DNA of 64,000 bases, from the NCBI GenBank assembly GCA_949316235.1, contig OX438757.1, positions 20,438,005 through 20,502,004 of the forward strand, written 5' to 3'. Positions 23,040 through 35,159 of this stretch are shown here, one piece after another (position 1 is the stretch's first letter; each line of letters starts with the position of its first letter). This DNA is from Oegoconia quadripuncta (Eukaryota > Arthropoda > Insecta > Lepidoptera > Autostichidae). The notes beneath the pieces are model-generated. The model saw only the letters and a list, made by a program, of their open reading frames with translations. It made no database searches and had not been told where the DNA came from. Made by a program: the position numbers and the translations under genes.

Positions 23040-23435
23040 AAAGTTTCGTGTCCGGCACGTGAAACAGAATAGAACCAAACCGTCTCTTCCCGTGGGGGTC
23101 GTAAAAGGTGACTAAGGAAGTTTCCATTAAAAAAAAATCTATAGATTTGCACGTTTCAAGGACAGTGAGCTCACCCCCTGTCACGATGTGCGTTTCAAGG
23201 ACAATCCCACCTCCACTCTCCTCCCACTGTAACTCCTGTAAGCCAGGATCAACAGTGGTACTCTGCACGGCGCCTACTGAAGGTAGACGGTGCCCTACGT
23301 GACTCTATTGCTACCTTGGACCCCAGACTAATTAAAGAAAGAATTAAAGGGTGAAAAGTAGGAAAGAAAGAACGACGGAAGCGTTTCAAGGACAGTGAGC
23401 TCACCCTTTGTCACGATGTGCGTTTCTGTATATTT
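23040..23435 (+). repeat. H-family repeat with local duplication
   Basis: TCTTCCCGTGGGGGTCGTAA at about 23083. CGTTTCAAGGACAGTGAGCT occurs twice (about 23151 and 23381), and CCTACTGAAGGTAGACGGTG (23270) is related to the hairpin at 46183-46235. Confidence 0.5.
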
Positions 23436-23724
23436 CGAAAGGTGAACTGTAGATTTTGTTTCGAGCATTGAATTTTTAATGTTCAAACGCTAATGTTTGG
23501 GATATCACGGACCACCCTATTTGGGATAAAATTTATTTAGAGTAGAGTACAGAGGATCTGGGAACGCGTTTTCAACTATAGCTTATTTAGTTACTTACTT
23601 GCGTTTCTTACAAATGCTTAATGTTTAGCAATTGTTACTACATTTACAACACTTTATTAAATGTTTCAAGAAAATCGCGGTTAATCGTTTTTCCGAAGTC
23701 AAACTGTATTTTCCCTGCACTATT

Positions 23725-23925
23725 ACAGTGTGCGAAGTGCGAGTTTTGTCTCGTTTTTAACTTTACCATCGCGTTCGCGTTTACGCAAAAAGTATCTATG
23801 AAAAAAATCGTTTTGCAAACTATCCGCTAGAGGCGCTGCACATTTCTTCATACAAATCGTCACGTAAACGTGAACGCGGTAGTAAAGTTAAGTCGAAACA
23901 AACTCACACTCCGCCCTCAGACCAA
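23725..23925. mobile_element. Small foldback element (MITE-like)
   Basis: Imperfect inverted arms of about 50 bp, 23737-23790 against 23861-23913 (for example CGCGTTCGCGTTTACG against CGTAAACGTGAACGCG), around a short centre containing CTAGAGGCGCTGC. No coding capacity; target duplication not resolved. Confidence 0.6.
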
Positions 23926-23967
23926 ACGCTTTACTTGACGAAAGTGCTACTGTTCTCTAACCCTATT

Positions 23968-24085
23968 ATTGACTGGAAGAAATCCTTTTATAGGATAAGT
24001 CCGCCGTCGTTATCAAACTCTATGCCTATCTAAAACTCAAGTAATGTATTATTGTACAATAAAGCGTTTACAAATAAACATTAGT
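23968..24085 (+). repeat. F-family 3' tail, + copy
   Basis: GACTGGAAGAAATCCTTTTA, GGATAAGTCCGCC and GTACAATAAAGCGTTTACAA; the first half recurs at 35565. Confidence 0.55.
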
Positions 24086-24129
24086 GTGACACAATGATGC
24101 AGGACATGAGAGAGGAAGCAACGGAGTAT

Positions 24130-24460
24130 CTGTGAACATGACGCAGCCATGAGCTCGTCAGCGAGCTCCTGGCTGGTGTCTGCGCCCGTAGATATTCCCC
24201 CGTGGCGACTCAGGACTCGGCGCGGGGGGAGGGTGACGTCACTCCTCGCCCCGCGCGCACCCGCCCCGCCCCCCGCTCTAGTCCCGAACACCGACACAGA
24301 TTTTCCAGCCTCTATTTCTAAGAAAAGTATAGAAGTGACCTACTTCTACTCCACCAGTGGATATAGTACGAGGAAAGGGCGACGGTTTATCCCCTGCAGG
24401 TCGCCGATAGGCAGGAGAGCCGCGACTGAGTGGTGACTAGTGACGTGGCCAATAAGGAAA
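24130..24460. promoter_or_regulatory. GC-rich island with CRE palindrome
   Basis: CpG-rich block in AT-rich DNA with TGACGTCA at 24234-24241. Both strands have open frames (82 and 95 codons), best explained by composition. It could be a promoter or a noncoding first exon; no proof. Confidence 0.25.
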
Positions 24461-24939
24461 CCGGAAATTGTGCCCTTCGGCAGTGAGGCGTATTATCGCT
24501 TAACCAGAAACTGTCATTTACAGACACTGACTCTACAAGAAAATTGACAGAAGCCATCATTGACCAAATGAAATAAGGTCGATGAAAGATTACAATTTCA
24601 TATCAAAGTTGTTAAGACCGACAGAGACGCAGCGACGTGTTTCGTAGAGGTCACGTGATCTGAATTATATGAGTTTTAAAATATTCGTAGTAAATAGTTG
24701 TAAGTAGGTAAGTACCTTATAACATTAGTTCTCTGTATAAGAAGTTGCAATAATTTTGTTAATGTATAATAATAAAATAATGTATAATAAAATTAAAAGT
24801 AATAAGAAATATGACAAATGTTTCCTTCCCTGAAATTAGCTGGAAAGATCTCTTCTACATTTTTCGCCTTTTGTATATTTTTAATATTGTCCAGCTTTTT
24901 TTGTTTTGTTTAATGTGTATTATTATAATATAATTTATT

Positions 24940-25012
24940 TCCTTCGAAATATATATAATTTCCTCGATAAAGTTATTCCGCTCAGGCGAAGCCGCGGGCG
25001 GAAAGTTAGTAT
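24940..25012 (+). repeat. D-family 3' end
   Basis: CGATAAAGTTATTCCGCTCA then GGCGAAGCCGCGGGCGGAAA. Confidence 0.55.
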
Positions 25013-25735
25013 ACAATAATTACACATATAATCCCTCATCCTCAAATTGAGGGTTCGTTTCTCACTCAATACATTAACCATCGGTAAACACGCCCGCTCC
25101 GGGACAGTACTGCCAACTGAGAGTTAATTATATTATGACTTGTACTCTGTTGTTGTTTCTTACTGTTTCTTATTCTTCTTTTGTGTTGTTGTAATTCACG
25201 TAGTTTATGTTTAATTTTATTATTAAAAATTCAATTGTATCTAATGTACCTAGTTTCTGGAAAGTATTGATTTCTTTGACATTTATTTAATTTCTGAACA
25301 TGTTTCATACAATATTGTTTAATGTCTACCGCTACAAATATTTGCATGTCGTGGTTACTTATAATTAAGGTGGCGCATGCACTGTGTACAACTGCGTTTT
25401 TGCCACATTGGATTGGTATGTGTCAATCTTGTTAGTAATCCTAAAAATAATAAATAAATAATCATTTTTATTTCGTTGTATGAGGTACTTTTTCAGGAAA
25501 TATAAATTATATTGAATACGTACTGAACTGATTGGAAATACCTAATTTGGAACAGCGAAGCTTCGTTACACAGATAATGTTATAAAAAGAAACGACTTAT
25601 CAACTAGGAATTTAGGTTATTAAGAAACTAAAATTAAATCCGTTTTATTTTATTCATTATTGAATACCAAGTCGTTAACTTTTTCGAGCAGGTTCCACAA
25701 CACGTAGCATGAAGCTCTCGACGCAACAATATTAT
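25013..25735. other. No supported feature
   Basis: AT-rich, no gene or clear repeat. Confidence 0.3.
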
Positions 25736-25739
25736 ATTT

Positions 25740-26060
25740 CCATTCGGAGTGTTGGCTCCCGGTGTAAGGGGAGGGTCCTCACTTCGTGCGTTTCCGTGCG
25801 CGGTCGCGCTCAGTCGCGCGCCGCCCGCCGCAGCGCCCACACGTGTCGCATCGCTAGCGCCGCGCCGCGACAGGACCGACACACTCTCCGTCGGCGATAT
25901 AGTGCACTCCTACTGGATCTTACTGTTTACGAAATGGATAGTGTTTTAAATAAATAAGTGAAATGTGACTCGTGTACTGGCTCCTGCGGGCAGGTCGGGG
26001 AGCGCCGGCCGCCGGTCCATGCGCCGACCCACTCTCATGTAACTATCACACCGACTGCAC
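25740..26060 (+). promoter_or_regulatory. CpG-rich island, candidate promoter or first exon
   Basis: Strongly CpG-rich sequence with an arthropod initiator-like TCAGT at 25810-25814 surrounded by GCGC, followed by CACGTG-like ACACGTGTCG. It would suit a noncoding first exon of a downstream gene (dpr12 begins coding 15 kb further), but no splice donor can be proven. The 82-codon frames here have no domain. Confidence 0.2.
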
Positions 26061-26109
26061 CACTCCACTCCTCGCAGGAGGATGCTCCGGATGAGGTTCT
26101 TCCCTAAAA

Positions 26110-26185
26110 GTTTCGCGCCTCACGATCCGCGAATTGTAGCGTCGCGCTACGGCACTCTCGCGCTACGACAATTCGTAGCAGAGCG
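26110..26185. repeat. Imperfect inverted repeat
   Basis: CGAATTGTAGCG and CGCTACGACAATTCG pair around a short GC-rich centre that contains further GCTACG copies. Confidence 0.55.
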
Positions 26186-26189
26186 TAGC

Positions 26190-27361
26190 AGTGAGTGAGT
26201 GCTCTCAACTTTTTGAAAATTTGTCTGTCACACACACTAGTGTGCGTGTGGTTTAGCCTGCGTTAAAAAATTGGCTAAAATCTTTATGTAATTTTGTTTT
26301 TGTACAGAGAACAAAGTAGAGACGAGAGAGATTATTTTGCGCTCAGAATTTTACTCTTTTTTAAGCTACTCCAAATAGGCTAGAAATAAAAAAAACGATA
26401 TACATAACATATATTGGATCAAGCATGGTACGTATTCGTTATATATCTCGTTGGTGGAAACATTTATTTGAATATCACTGATCCAGATGGATTTTCAAAT
26501 AAATATCCACTTGGGTCAGTACCCTGGTGGATCCAGAGTCATGACTAGATCCGCCTCTACCTTCGGCCTCATCTTCATTTATCATCAGGTGTGATGACAT
26601 GCAGCGCTAACTCGTTGTACTAGCTTTAGTAATTCAAAAAAAAACTTGAGCATAAACAGAAACGAATATATTTCCATTTCTTCCTAACCAACTTCCGTAA
26701 AAGGGATGTTATTAATTCGACTGCGTTTTTATGTGTATTCCGCAATATCTCAGTCAATTGTGAACAGATTTCAATAATTCTTTTTTTGTTTGTAAGGGTA
26801 AACCACCAGGATGTTCCTGTATAAATTTGGTTAAGATATGATGTTGCGATTTGGAGATAGAGGTCGGAACTTCACTAAAGTCGGTTGTTTGTTGTCCAAT
26901 TATTCTTTGGGTGGTTGATTTCCTTCGGCCGGCGATACAAATAATTCGACAGTTCTGTGTTTATCGAGCAACGGTAGTGTTTATTGCTAACTGCCAACTA
27001 CGTCCACGTGCGCTGATGCTTGATATATTCAACTGACAATGTCTTCAACCGTCATAATAGTTACTCCCTGCGTACAATAAACGAACGTACAAATTATACT
27101 TGTTTCGTTGTGAATAAAAAATTAAAGTTGAAGTAAAAAATAAGTGAGTGGACACGTTTAACTATCGTCGTGAAATTGATCCACTAGTTGTGTCTTGTAT
27201 CGAACTCTCAGTAAAGACGCCAGATGGAGCATACTGCAAGTACCAACCACATAAATAAGTACTGTAATATTACAAAAAAAAAGTAAATAATAAATTTAAT
27301 AAAATAACAATAATAATGTAATGTAATAATGTAGTCTAGAATGCTGATAGCAATAAGGCCC
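26190..27361. other. Anonymous DNA
   Basis: AT-rich. 26560-26600 holds a short SINE-B tail piece (CTTCGGCCTCATCTTCATTT). No gene. Confidence 0.3.
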
Positions 27362-27445
27362 CCTATTGTGTAGCTTCTATAAGATATTTAAATGTACCTT
27401 CCTTATTTAAACAATAAAGCGTATTTGATTAATTGATTGAATGTA
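27362..27445 (+). mobile_element. LINE 3' terminus
   Basis: TAGCTTCTATAAGATATTTA ... CAATAAAGCGTATTTGATTA then TTGATTGA; nearly the same roughly 60 bp as at 10372-10430, so both are 3' ends of one LINE family. Confidence 0.65.
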
Positions 27446-27679
27446 TTTTTTTTTACATTATAAAAAGTTACATTATCAGATACAAATTATCATATTTCAT
27501 GTATTACATGTAGTATATAAATGATTGAAGTTTGAACTGTTAGGATATTATAGGATCAGTTTATATGTATATATATATATATAGTTTGCGCGCTTCGTAT
27601 GTTTGTGGGTCATTCTTTGAAAGTTGGAAGGAAGAAAATGAAGAAAGGATCTGGAGTTAAAATTTTCTCACTCAAAAGA

Positions 27680-27965
27680 ATTTATTATAAATATAAAATA
27701 AATATTTTTGCACATACACATAGCTCCATCTAGTTCTACACTAAGCAACTAGGCCTGTATTATGGATATGAGATGGTTGATAAACTAAACAAATACATTT
27801 TTTGTGTAAATAAATAAATACATATATAGTGAAAAACATCCGTAACTCGGGTATACACACGTATTCATCATACAAACATATGCCCCTAGCGGGATTCAAA
27901 CCCACGACCTTTTGGTGAAGCAGTCAGAGTTTTTAAAAGATCCAAACAGGTCACTAAATAAATAT
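27680..27965 (-). mobile_element. SINE family A, near full length, minus
   Basis: Inverted tail (TTGCACATACACATAGCTCC), inverted B box (CTAGCGGGATTCAAACCCAC) and inverted head (CAAACAGGTC). Confidence 0.7.
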
Positions 27966-28394
27966 AATTCAAGAACTTCACATAACTGACATCATCATCA
28001 TTTTCTTGCCAGAGCCATTATTTCACATATCTGACAATCAGGTGGTAACAAAGAGTCATTCGGTTTTTAATGCGTATACGAACATTTCAAAGCTTTCAAA
28101 AGTTCCCATTCGTAATGTAGTGCACAATCCTAGTCGACGACATTAAACTCCTTCTCACGTACGTTACAGTGCACAAACGGCCATTATGCCTCGAAACGCC
28201 GATTTTATTTGTGCGAGTACTGTTTGGGACTAAATGGACGTGAAAGAAATAAACAGTAGCTGTGAGGTTCGCACAGAAACCTCTTCGGGGTCGCGCTCTC
28301 CGGGGGCCGCGCTCTCTGGGGGTAGCGCTCGCGCTCACCTCACCACTTGTCTGTCACACAAAGTTCAAAGTACTTTTACTACATCAATCGCGGT

Positions 28395-28585
28395 TACTAC
28401 ATCAATATTTCTTTCGAAACCAATGGTTGCGGATTCGAATCTCGCTAGGGGTAAATGTTTGTATGGTGATATACGAACATTTATTCCCCGGGCCTTATTA
28501 TTTCTATTTTATTTATTTATTTAACACTTTATTGTATATAAGCATACACGTCAAACAAAACAAAAAAAAATTTTAAATAAATATT
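28395..28585. mobile_element. SINE-A fragment (+) next to an inverted F-family tail
   Basis: + B box and start of body (GGTTGCGGATTCGAATCTCG, AAATGTTTGTATGGTGATAT), then from 28515 the inverted F tail (TTTAACACTTTATTGTATAT ... CAAACAAAAC). Confidence 0.6.
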
Positions 28586-28739
28586 CACATATTTTTAACC
28601 GACTCCAAAAAGGAAGAGGTTCTATGTCGTTGTACGTATTTTTTTATGTACGTGGTTTCCTCATTTATGATTGTTCTTTTCCCTGATAAATTTTGTTAAG
28701 ATCTGATGATGCATTGCGGGGATAAATCCGTTATTGACC

Positions 28740-28960
28740 TAAGAATGAGATGAGAGTGGAGACCGAATTGTCTGCTTTTAACTACTACTTTCAGCACCAA
28801 CAGCTTTGTGCCCCACAGCTGGGCCATGGACTCCTCTCACGGGGAGAGAATATGGGCCATGACCCATCACGCGGGCAGTGCTACTGCTCCAGTAGTATTA
28901 CTCCAGCCCATCCGCGACCAGGCGCTTGTGACTGGATCCATGTGACTTTATGAACCTTAC
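28740..28960 (+). repeat. Dispersed repeat, family I
   Basis: CCCACAGCTGGGCCATGGAC, TCTCACGGGGAGAGAATATG and GGGCCATGACCCATCACGCG. A diverged relative lies at 52850-53060 (GGTGTGGGCCAAAATGCCCC). Overlapping 67-codon frame not called. Confidence 0.45.
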
Positions 28961-29084
28961 AAGTCAAAAATAATGATCGTTCACACCTCCACACAAAAAA
29001 ATGTGTTGAGACTGAGCCGCGATCTCAATCTAAAGATCGATTTATAAATAAGGTCCAAGGTATCGCACACTATACAATCCATTT

Positions 29085-29345
29085 CAACATACATACATAC
29101 ATACAACCTAAATTAAGTTTTATTTTGTAAGTTATAAAAATAACATCTGAAACATATAATTACCGCTCATTCACAACGGTGACTGCCCAGAGAAGCACGA
29201 GCAATAAGTATTCTTACAATTTATGATTAGACATAGAAAAAAAAGAAACTAATACACTGCTCCATGTATTCCTATCATCTAGATAGTAAGAAATTTTATA
29301 AAAGCCTTTGGCACGTAGTTTTCGTTTAAGGGTGGTTTCACATTT
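29085..29345 (-). mobile_element. LINE 3' UTR, inverted copy of 10940-11480
   Basis: TTTATTTTGTAAGTTATAAA ... TGACTGCCCAGAGAAGC ... AGCCTTTGGCACGTAGTTTT is the reverse complement of the LINE tail at 11200-11465. Confidence 0.65.
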
Positions 29346-30034
29346 CTACATTTCTGGGGCTATTAAAGCCCAAAGGAGCTAAAGTCGTATGAAAGTTCCC
29401 TTGAGTAATAATGACATTTAAATTTGGAACACCAAAATGTCAACAAAAACTTGAATCAAAAATTGTTTCGAAAAAAAACGAGGCTGTTCAAAGCATGACT
29501 TCCATGGTCCAAGTAAGCTTATCTATAAAATTTTACACATCAGAGACACTTTAGTCCTATAAAACTTGGCTGTATATCTTAGCTATTGACTTTCCTCTGC
29601 CTACGGAACTAAATATCTAAAGAAAAAATCGGTGATTTTCGATCCGTGATTTTTACCGCGAAATTTATAATTTCTTTTTTCCTTGACCTTACTGCACTAT
29701 AGGTGTATAGAGTATGCTCCTCGGGGATAGAAATGTCTTAGCCTTGGGCAGACTTGAATCCTTCGCTTCATTCAGAATATTTTCCATAATTCTCTTGCTT
29801 CTCTCGGGAATTAACATCTTAATTCCCTCACTACGTTCAGAAATTAACTACACAATCCTTCATTTCGCACATAATTCAATATGCTGCTCGTGACAAAAGA
29901 CACTGCTTTATCCCCTTGGTGCTTAATCTACTATTAACTAGGTCGTTAAATATCTTGTGGTTGCATTACATATTTCACTATTTTTCCTAAATAATTAAAA
30001 GTTCTTTCTTCCAAATATTAAGGTTTTGTAAATA
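29346..30034. other. No supported feature
   Basis: AT-rich anonymous DNA. Confidence 0.3.
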
Positions 30035-30150
30035 GATATCCCATCAAAAACATAAAATGTACAAAAATGCCAAGTCTCACATCGCAATACTTCCGCCGAA
30101 AAAAGTTATGAGATCTCACGTCAAGGCAAGTCAGTTATTTTAGTAAGTAT
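30035..30150 (+). repeat. Single arm related to the 34868-35137 foldback
   Basis: ATCCCATCAAAAACATAAAA ... AATGCCAAGTCTCAC ... TTATGAGATCTCACGTC resembles the foldback arm at 34868 and its inner part. Confidence 0.45.
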
Positions 30151-30365
30151 GGAAGCACTTAATAGCAACTTTATCGTAATTTGATTCCTAATTATTTACG
30201 TTAACCACATCTACAGTGACTGTATTAATATTAGACGTCTTTATATCTATAACAAATATAATGACTTGGCAATCGTACGGCAACATAATGTCTTTTGTAC
30301 TAGTATAGTTATTGCATAAATTAGGCCTGCTGTAAATTCAATAGAGTATTTTAAATATTTGTAAT

Positions 30366-30620
30366 TTATTTGAAATAAAGCTTTACCCAAAAGGAAGTTA
30401 CAGAGGGGTCAAAAGAGCCCTGAGTGGCTTCGAGAAAAGGATAGTACGGCCGTGCCCTTTTCGCTCGACTTGGCGGGGGCACTGCCGTGCCCCCAGATAT
30501 TGCGATTCTAATGTTACAATATTGATTTCCGCAACAACGGTAGCTATTCATTAAGTTGTGCTCAAAATAATTTCCTTTACCCACAATTAAAAGGCGTATT
30601 TGGTTGTGTTCATTATACAA
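30366..30620 (-). repeat. Unclassified dispersed-looking sequence
   Basis: An 84-codon minus frame includes GGTAVPPPSRAKRARPYYPF. The nucleotide composition and the GGCACGGCAGTGCCCCCGCC hairpin-like start look like a lepidopteran repeat rather than a gene, but no second copy occurs in this window. Confidence 0.3.
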
Positions 30621-32192
30621 GCCGTGTTGGCTTGTCAGCCATTGTTTGTCTATTGTGTTTGCTGTATAACGAAGTTAATATATGTTATTAACCGACTTCC
30701 AAACAGGAGGAAGTACTAAATTCGTCTGTATTTTTTTTTCGTTTTATTCTCTCCTCTAGGAGAAGGCAAAGGGATCTATCCCATAACAGCCATGTCTTAT
30801 TTCTCTTATTTCTTCAGTTTGTAAGTCAGTCTCAGTCAAAACAAGTAATTCGTCGTATACTAGGCGTATACAGAGTCTAGTCACGGTCAAGTCATTCTTC
30901 AGTAAAGTGGCAGAATGCTTTACCAAAGATTTTGGCGGCATCTTGTGGGAACCCGAAAGCTCCGTTACTCACTTTAATTTACACTTCCCTTCACTTGTAC
31001 ACCATCACTAACGTTTGCTGCACAATATTCTACCATTATTAAGCTTCAAAAGTTAGAATGGACAAATTATAAGAATTATAAAGAAAAATGCAACTTCAAT
31101 CGCCGAGTTCCCGCCAAAAAGCCGTATTTTTTTTATATGAATCCATATTTAACCGATTACCAAATCGATTTCGTTATTATTTTTTGATTTGATAGGGTTT
31201 ATCACCAGGGTGGCCTCATGTAAATTTATTTAAGATTTTATGATTTATTTCGGAGATAGGACTTTACCAAAGTCGGTTGATTTCCCAACTTTTGCCGGTT
31301 CAAGTGTTTTCTTAATATCTTTATTGTACACACAACTGCTAACTTTAACAATTTGTGAATAGTGAATGTTGTTCGATAGAAACTAATTACAGGTTTTCGT
31401 CGGTGAGAACGTTACTCACTAAGTTAACACTCAAAATGATGTATGAAACAGCGTAATACATCAGACGTGGTGGATCATAGACAGGATCTGTAGTCAATGC
31501 ATGTATTAATTAACTACATACTCGAACGTACCTGGAATAACAACATAATATTTGGAAAAGGTTAATAAATAGAATAAAAACTATAAACGCGGTAAGAACG
31601 TGGCGCCGTCGACACACGGCCCCCACCCTTACGGCAAGGTGCTGCGACAGCGTACAGTGTCACAATAACACGGAGACTATTGATATTCCGTGTTAGTTAG
31701 TTCTTAATGTCCGTGTCCTCGTCTATCGAAGTGTGAGCTTCGTGTGTAAGCTCACTAATGCCTTAAACAAACCTTGCATAATTATCTCACAATGCTCCAC
31801 CGAGCAGAACAGATTGTGTGGCTGTTCTATTATGACGAATTTGAACTTAGTCCCTTAAATTAGACGACGCTTTGTTTTCATATTGTTTATTTATATTGAC
31901 ACTAACCACGTTTACACTTTCGTTATGTACAGCACGAGCTCTCTACTTTATGAACCACTATATTCTAATGTGGTTTGCGTTAGATACAAATGTAGAACAT
32001 TTGTAATTTAGTTTTAAGTATTTGATCTATAAATTAATAATTATTTTAGTATTTAAAAACCAAAAACTCGACAGCGGACGCCATGATTGATTTTTACCAT
32101 AAATGTAACCTATGACACTCCGGGTGTTAAGATGAATCTAACGACACCATGCACTTCGAAATCGGTTAAGCCGTTTAGGCTACAGGATGCGC
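30621..32192. other. Anonymous DNA
   Basis: AT-rich with no supported gene. ACCGACTTCCAAACAGGAGG (30691) and related 'accgacttc' starts are common insect repeat fragments. Confidence 0.3.
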
Positions 32193-33283
32193 CAAGGGAA
32201 CGGACATAATTATATACATGAAAGGGAACGGACATACTTATATACATACAAGGGAACGGACATACTTATATACATACAAGGGAACGGACATACTTATATA
32301 CATGCAAGGGAACGGACATACTTATATACATACAAGGGAACGGACATACTTATATACATACAAGGGAACGGACATACTTATATACATACAAGGGAACGGA
32401 CATACTTATATACATACAAGGGAACGGACATACTTATATACATGCAAGGGAACGGACATACTTATATACATACAAGGGAACGGACATACTTATATACATG
32501 CAAGGGAACGGACATACTTATATACATACAAGGGAACGGACATACTTATATACATACAAGGGAACGGACATACTTATATACATACAAGGGAACGGACATA
32601 CTTATATACATACAAGGGAACGGACATACTTATATACATACAAGGGAACGGACATACTTATATACATACAAGGGAACGGACATACTTATATACATACAAG
32701 GGAACGGACATAATTATATACATACAAGGGAACGGACATACTTATATACATACAAGGGAACGGACATACTTATATACATGCAAGGGAACGGACATACTTA
32801 TATACATACAAGGGAACGGACATACTTATATACATACAAGGGAACGGACATACTTATATACATACAAGGGAACGGACATAATTATATACATACAAGGGAA
32901 CGGACATACTTATATACATGCAAGGGAACGGACATACTTATATACATACAAGGGAACGGACATACTTATATACATACAAGGGAACGGACATAATTATATA
33001 CATACAAGGGAACGGACATACTTATATACATGCAAGGGAACGGACATACTTATATACATACAAGGGAACGGACATACTTATATACATACAAGGGAACGGA
33101 CATACTTATATACATACAAGGGAACGGACATACTTATATACATACAAGGGAACGGACATACTTATATACATACAAGGGAACGGACATACTTATATACATA
33201 CAAGGGAACGGACATACTTATATACATGCAAGGGAACGGACATACTTATATACATGCAAGGGAACGGACATACTTATATACAT
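32193..33283 (+). repeat. 28-bp minisatellite, 39 copies
   Basis: The unit CAAGGGAACGGACATACTTA plus TATACATA repeats with exact 28-bp register for 1,091 bp (38.96 units). Only a few positions vary: the penultimate ACATAC/ACATGC (G in about nine units), CATACTT/CATAATT in units 1, 19, 25 and 29, and one AAAGGG. The consensus unit has no stop codon in any + frame. Since 28 is not a multiple of 3, all three frames read the same 28-residue period, which creates long artificial ORFs up to 364 codons. I do not regard them as proteins. Confidence 0.97.
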
Positions 33284-33289
33284 TTTATA

Positions 33290-33600
33290 AATCAATAAAA
33301 TGGAAGAAATAAATTTATAAACCAAGACGTCACTTATGCACGTAGTGGTAGTATTTATGAAAAGTCTCCACTCAGTGATACTCTAGTCCAGAACGCTTAT
33401 GCGTTCTTGTTATCAAGAACAATAGCAGAGCACCAAGGAACTTTAATCTTGAGCTCGACGGTGTCTTTTAATGGTAGTTTTGTTTACTAACCAATAAAGT
33501 GTTGGAACTGTCTTCGTCCAGCTCTATATATAGACCTTCTATTGTAAGACAATTAACAGACATTATTAGAGAAACATAGGGAATGATTGGTCTCAGACGA
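33290..33600. other. No supported feature
   Basis: Short spacer between the minisatellite and the SINE-B pair. Confidence 0.3.
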
Positions 33601-33810
33601 AGTCTACTTACTTGGATGACTGGCTATCTTATCTCAAATACCTGGAACACAACAATGCTATCAACATTGCTGCTTGGCGGCAGACGTAGACAGTGGTAGC
33701 TAGCCAGGCGGGACATTTAAAAATGCTCTACCACCAACGAAACCGAGTACCAAACACGTGAACTCTGCTGGAAATCGAACCCGTGATCTCTGTTTTGTAA
33801 ACCTTATATT
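33600..33810 (-). mobile_element. SINE family B, minus copy
   Basis: Inverted body (GACTGGCTATCTTATCTCAA, CAACAATGCTATCAAC), inverted B box (GAAATCGAACCCGTGATC) and head TTTTGTAAACC. Confidence 0.65.
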
Positions 33811-33839
33811 GTTACATTACGTTACATTGTGTAAATATT

Positions 33840-33995
33840 CTGGTTGGTGGTGAGGTTGTGGGTGGTGGTAGGGCATTGCTAAAAATACGCCTGCCTAGAA
33901 CTCATCTTACCAGATTAGGTAAGTCTGTTTATGATATAAGATCCTTGTTCGTTAACATCCGGTACGATTGAGGTTAAGCTATCGTGCATTAAAAA
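33840..33995 (+). mobile_element. SINE family B, short + copy
   Basis: GGTTGGTGGTGAGG ... GTAGGGCATTGCTAAAAATA ... TTGAGGTTAAGC ... GTGCATTAAAAAAT; internally deleted. Confidence 0.5.
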
Positions 33996-33999
33996 ATCT

Positions 34000-34867
34000 A
34001 GAAATATCTTTAAGTTATACCTAAGTATTGTGTGAGTGGTTTTCCTTGTCGCTTCCATTACCGACGACTAACCAGGTCATAACAAAACACCATCTGATTG
34101 TGGCCCCTCTGTTGCTATTTCTTCCCGCCTGCCCCAGGAAGGAGGGTAATGTTTTTCGAGTGTATATATGTATATCTATCCTATCTTTTATTGCCTCGTG
34201 TATACATATATGTGTGTGAGTATGTATGTAGATTTCTATGTTTCCTCCTGTTGTCTAAACGGCTTTACCGATTTTGGTTCGATTCGTCTTGACCCCTAGA
34301 GTATCACAGGATACTTTTTATGATAAAAAATCCAACATGGCGCCCGCAACGTACAAAATATGCTGTCGTTTTTTTGGTTTTCAAACTTAATTTAATTTTG
34401 TATTTGTTTTTGATATTTTTTGTCTCAAGACATTTTCTGACTCCAAGCCACAAATAAATACCATTCTATTTATCCTCGTCATACTTATAAAACTATAAGA
34501 AGTTTTCCGTCTGTCTGTCAATGTACTTTTTCTCAGAAACAGCGGGAGCTGTCAAGTTGAAATGAATATCGAATACTAAGGGTCACGGCCGGCCTCATAC
34601 TGCTGTACAACATTCATGTTTCTCAAGTAACAGAATACTTTTATACTAAAACTCCCACTCACTGACAAATGATCAAATGTACTTCCCGGAGCCCTACAAT
34701 CTGGAGATTAAGATGTCGGGGCACACGAATGCGAACATTATTGAAGTTAGAATCCATGTTATTTATAACTATTACGAGAAATGCACATTTTTTCTTTTGA
34801 GTGGCCTTTGTTCAGCAGTGGACGTATTTCGGCTGATGATGATTATACATTATTTGCGGTTAATATA
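34000..34867. other. Anonymous DNA
   Basis: No gene; 34800-34850 has the RTE-like terminal phrase GCCTTTGTTCAGCAGTGGAC and GATGATGATT. Confidence 0.35.
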
Positions 34868-35137
34868 ATCCCACCAAAAACATTTCATGTAAAAGTTGCC
34901 AAGACGACCACATAAGGTTTGCCCGGTGAAAAAGATATCAGATCTCATTTAGAGCCAAGCTTCTGAATCTACACGGCCTAACTCTACCGACCCCAACTTC
35001 AACAAATTCTACATATCAGTAAATATGTATGGCTTGGCTGTTTCGTTACTTACTTCAGAAACTAAATATTCGCATCACCTCCACGACGGTAGCGAAACGT
35101 CTTGGCAACATTTTACATGAAATGTTTTTGGTGGGAT
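34868..35137. mobile_element. 270-bp foldback element
   Basis: Near-perfect inverted arms of about 39 bp: 34868-34906 (ATCCCACCAAAAACATTTCA ...) and 35098-35137 (... TTTTTGGTGGGAT), with AAAAGTTGCC against GGCAACATTTT as the only visible slip. The centre is AT-rich and noncoding. It lies directly downstream (minus strand) of a Helitron helicase fragment, so it may be that element's terminal region. Confidence 0.75.
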
Positions 35138-35159
35138 TTCAGTTCTTTTTGTAAGTTGC

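Noticed and set aside
24049..24436. Arg/Gly/Pro-rich frames on both strands
   Set aside because: Composition-driven open frames in a CpG-rich island; no domain or splice support.
32218..33312. 364-codon repeat protein
   Set aside because: Produced by a 28-bp minisatellite without stops; all three frames read the same period and there is no plausible gene start or flanking coding sequence.
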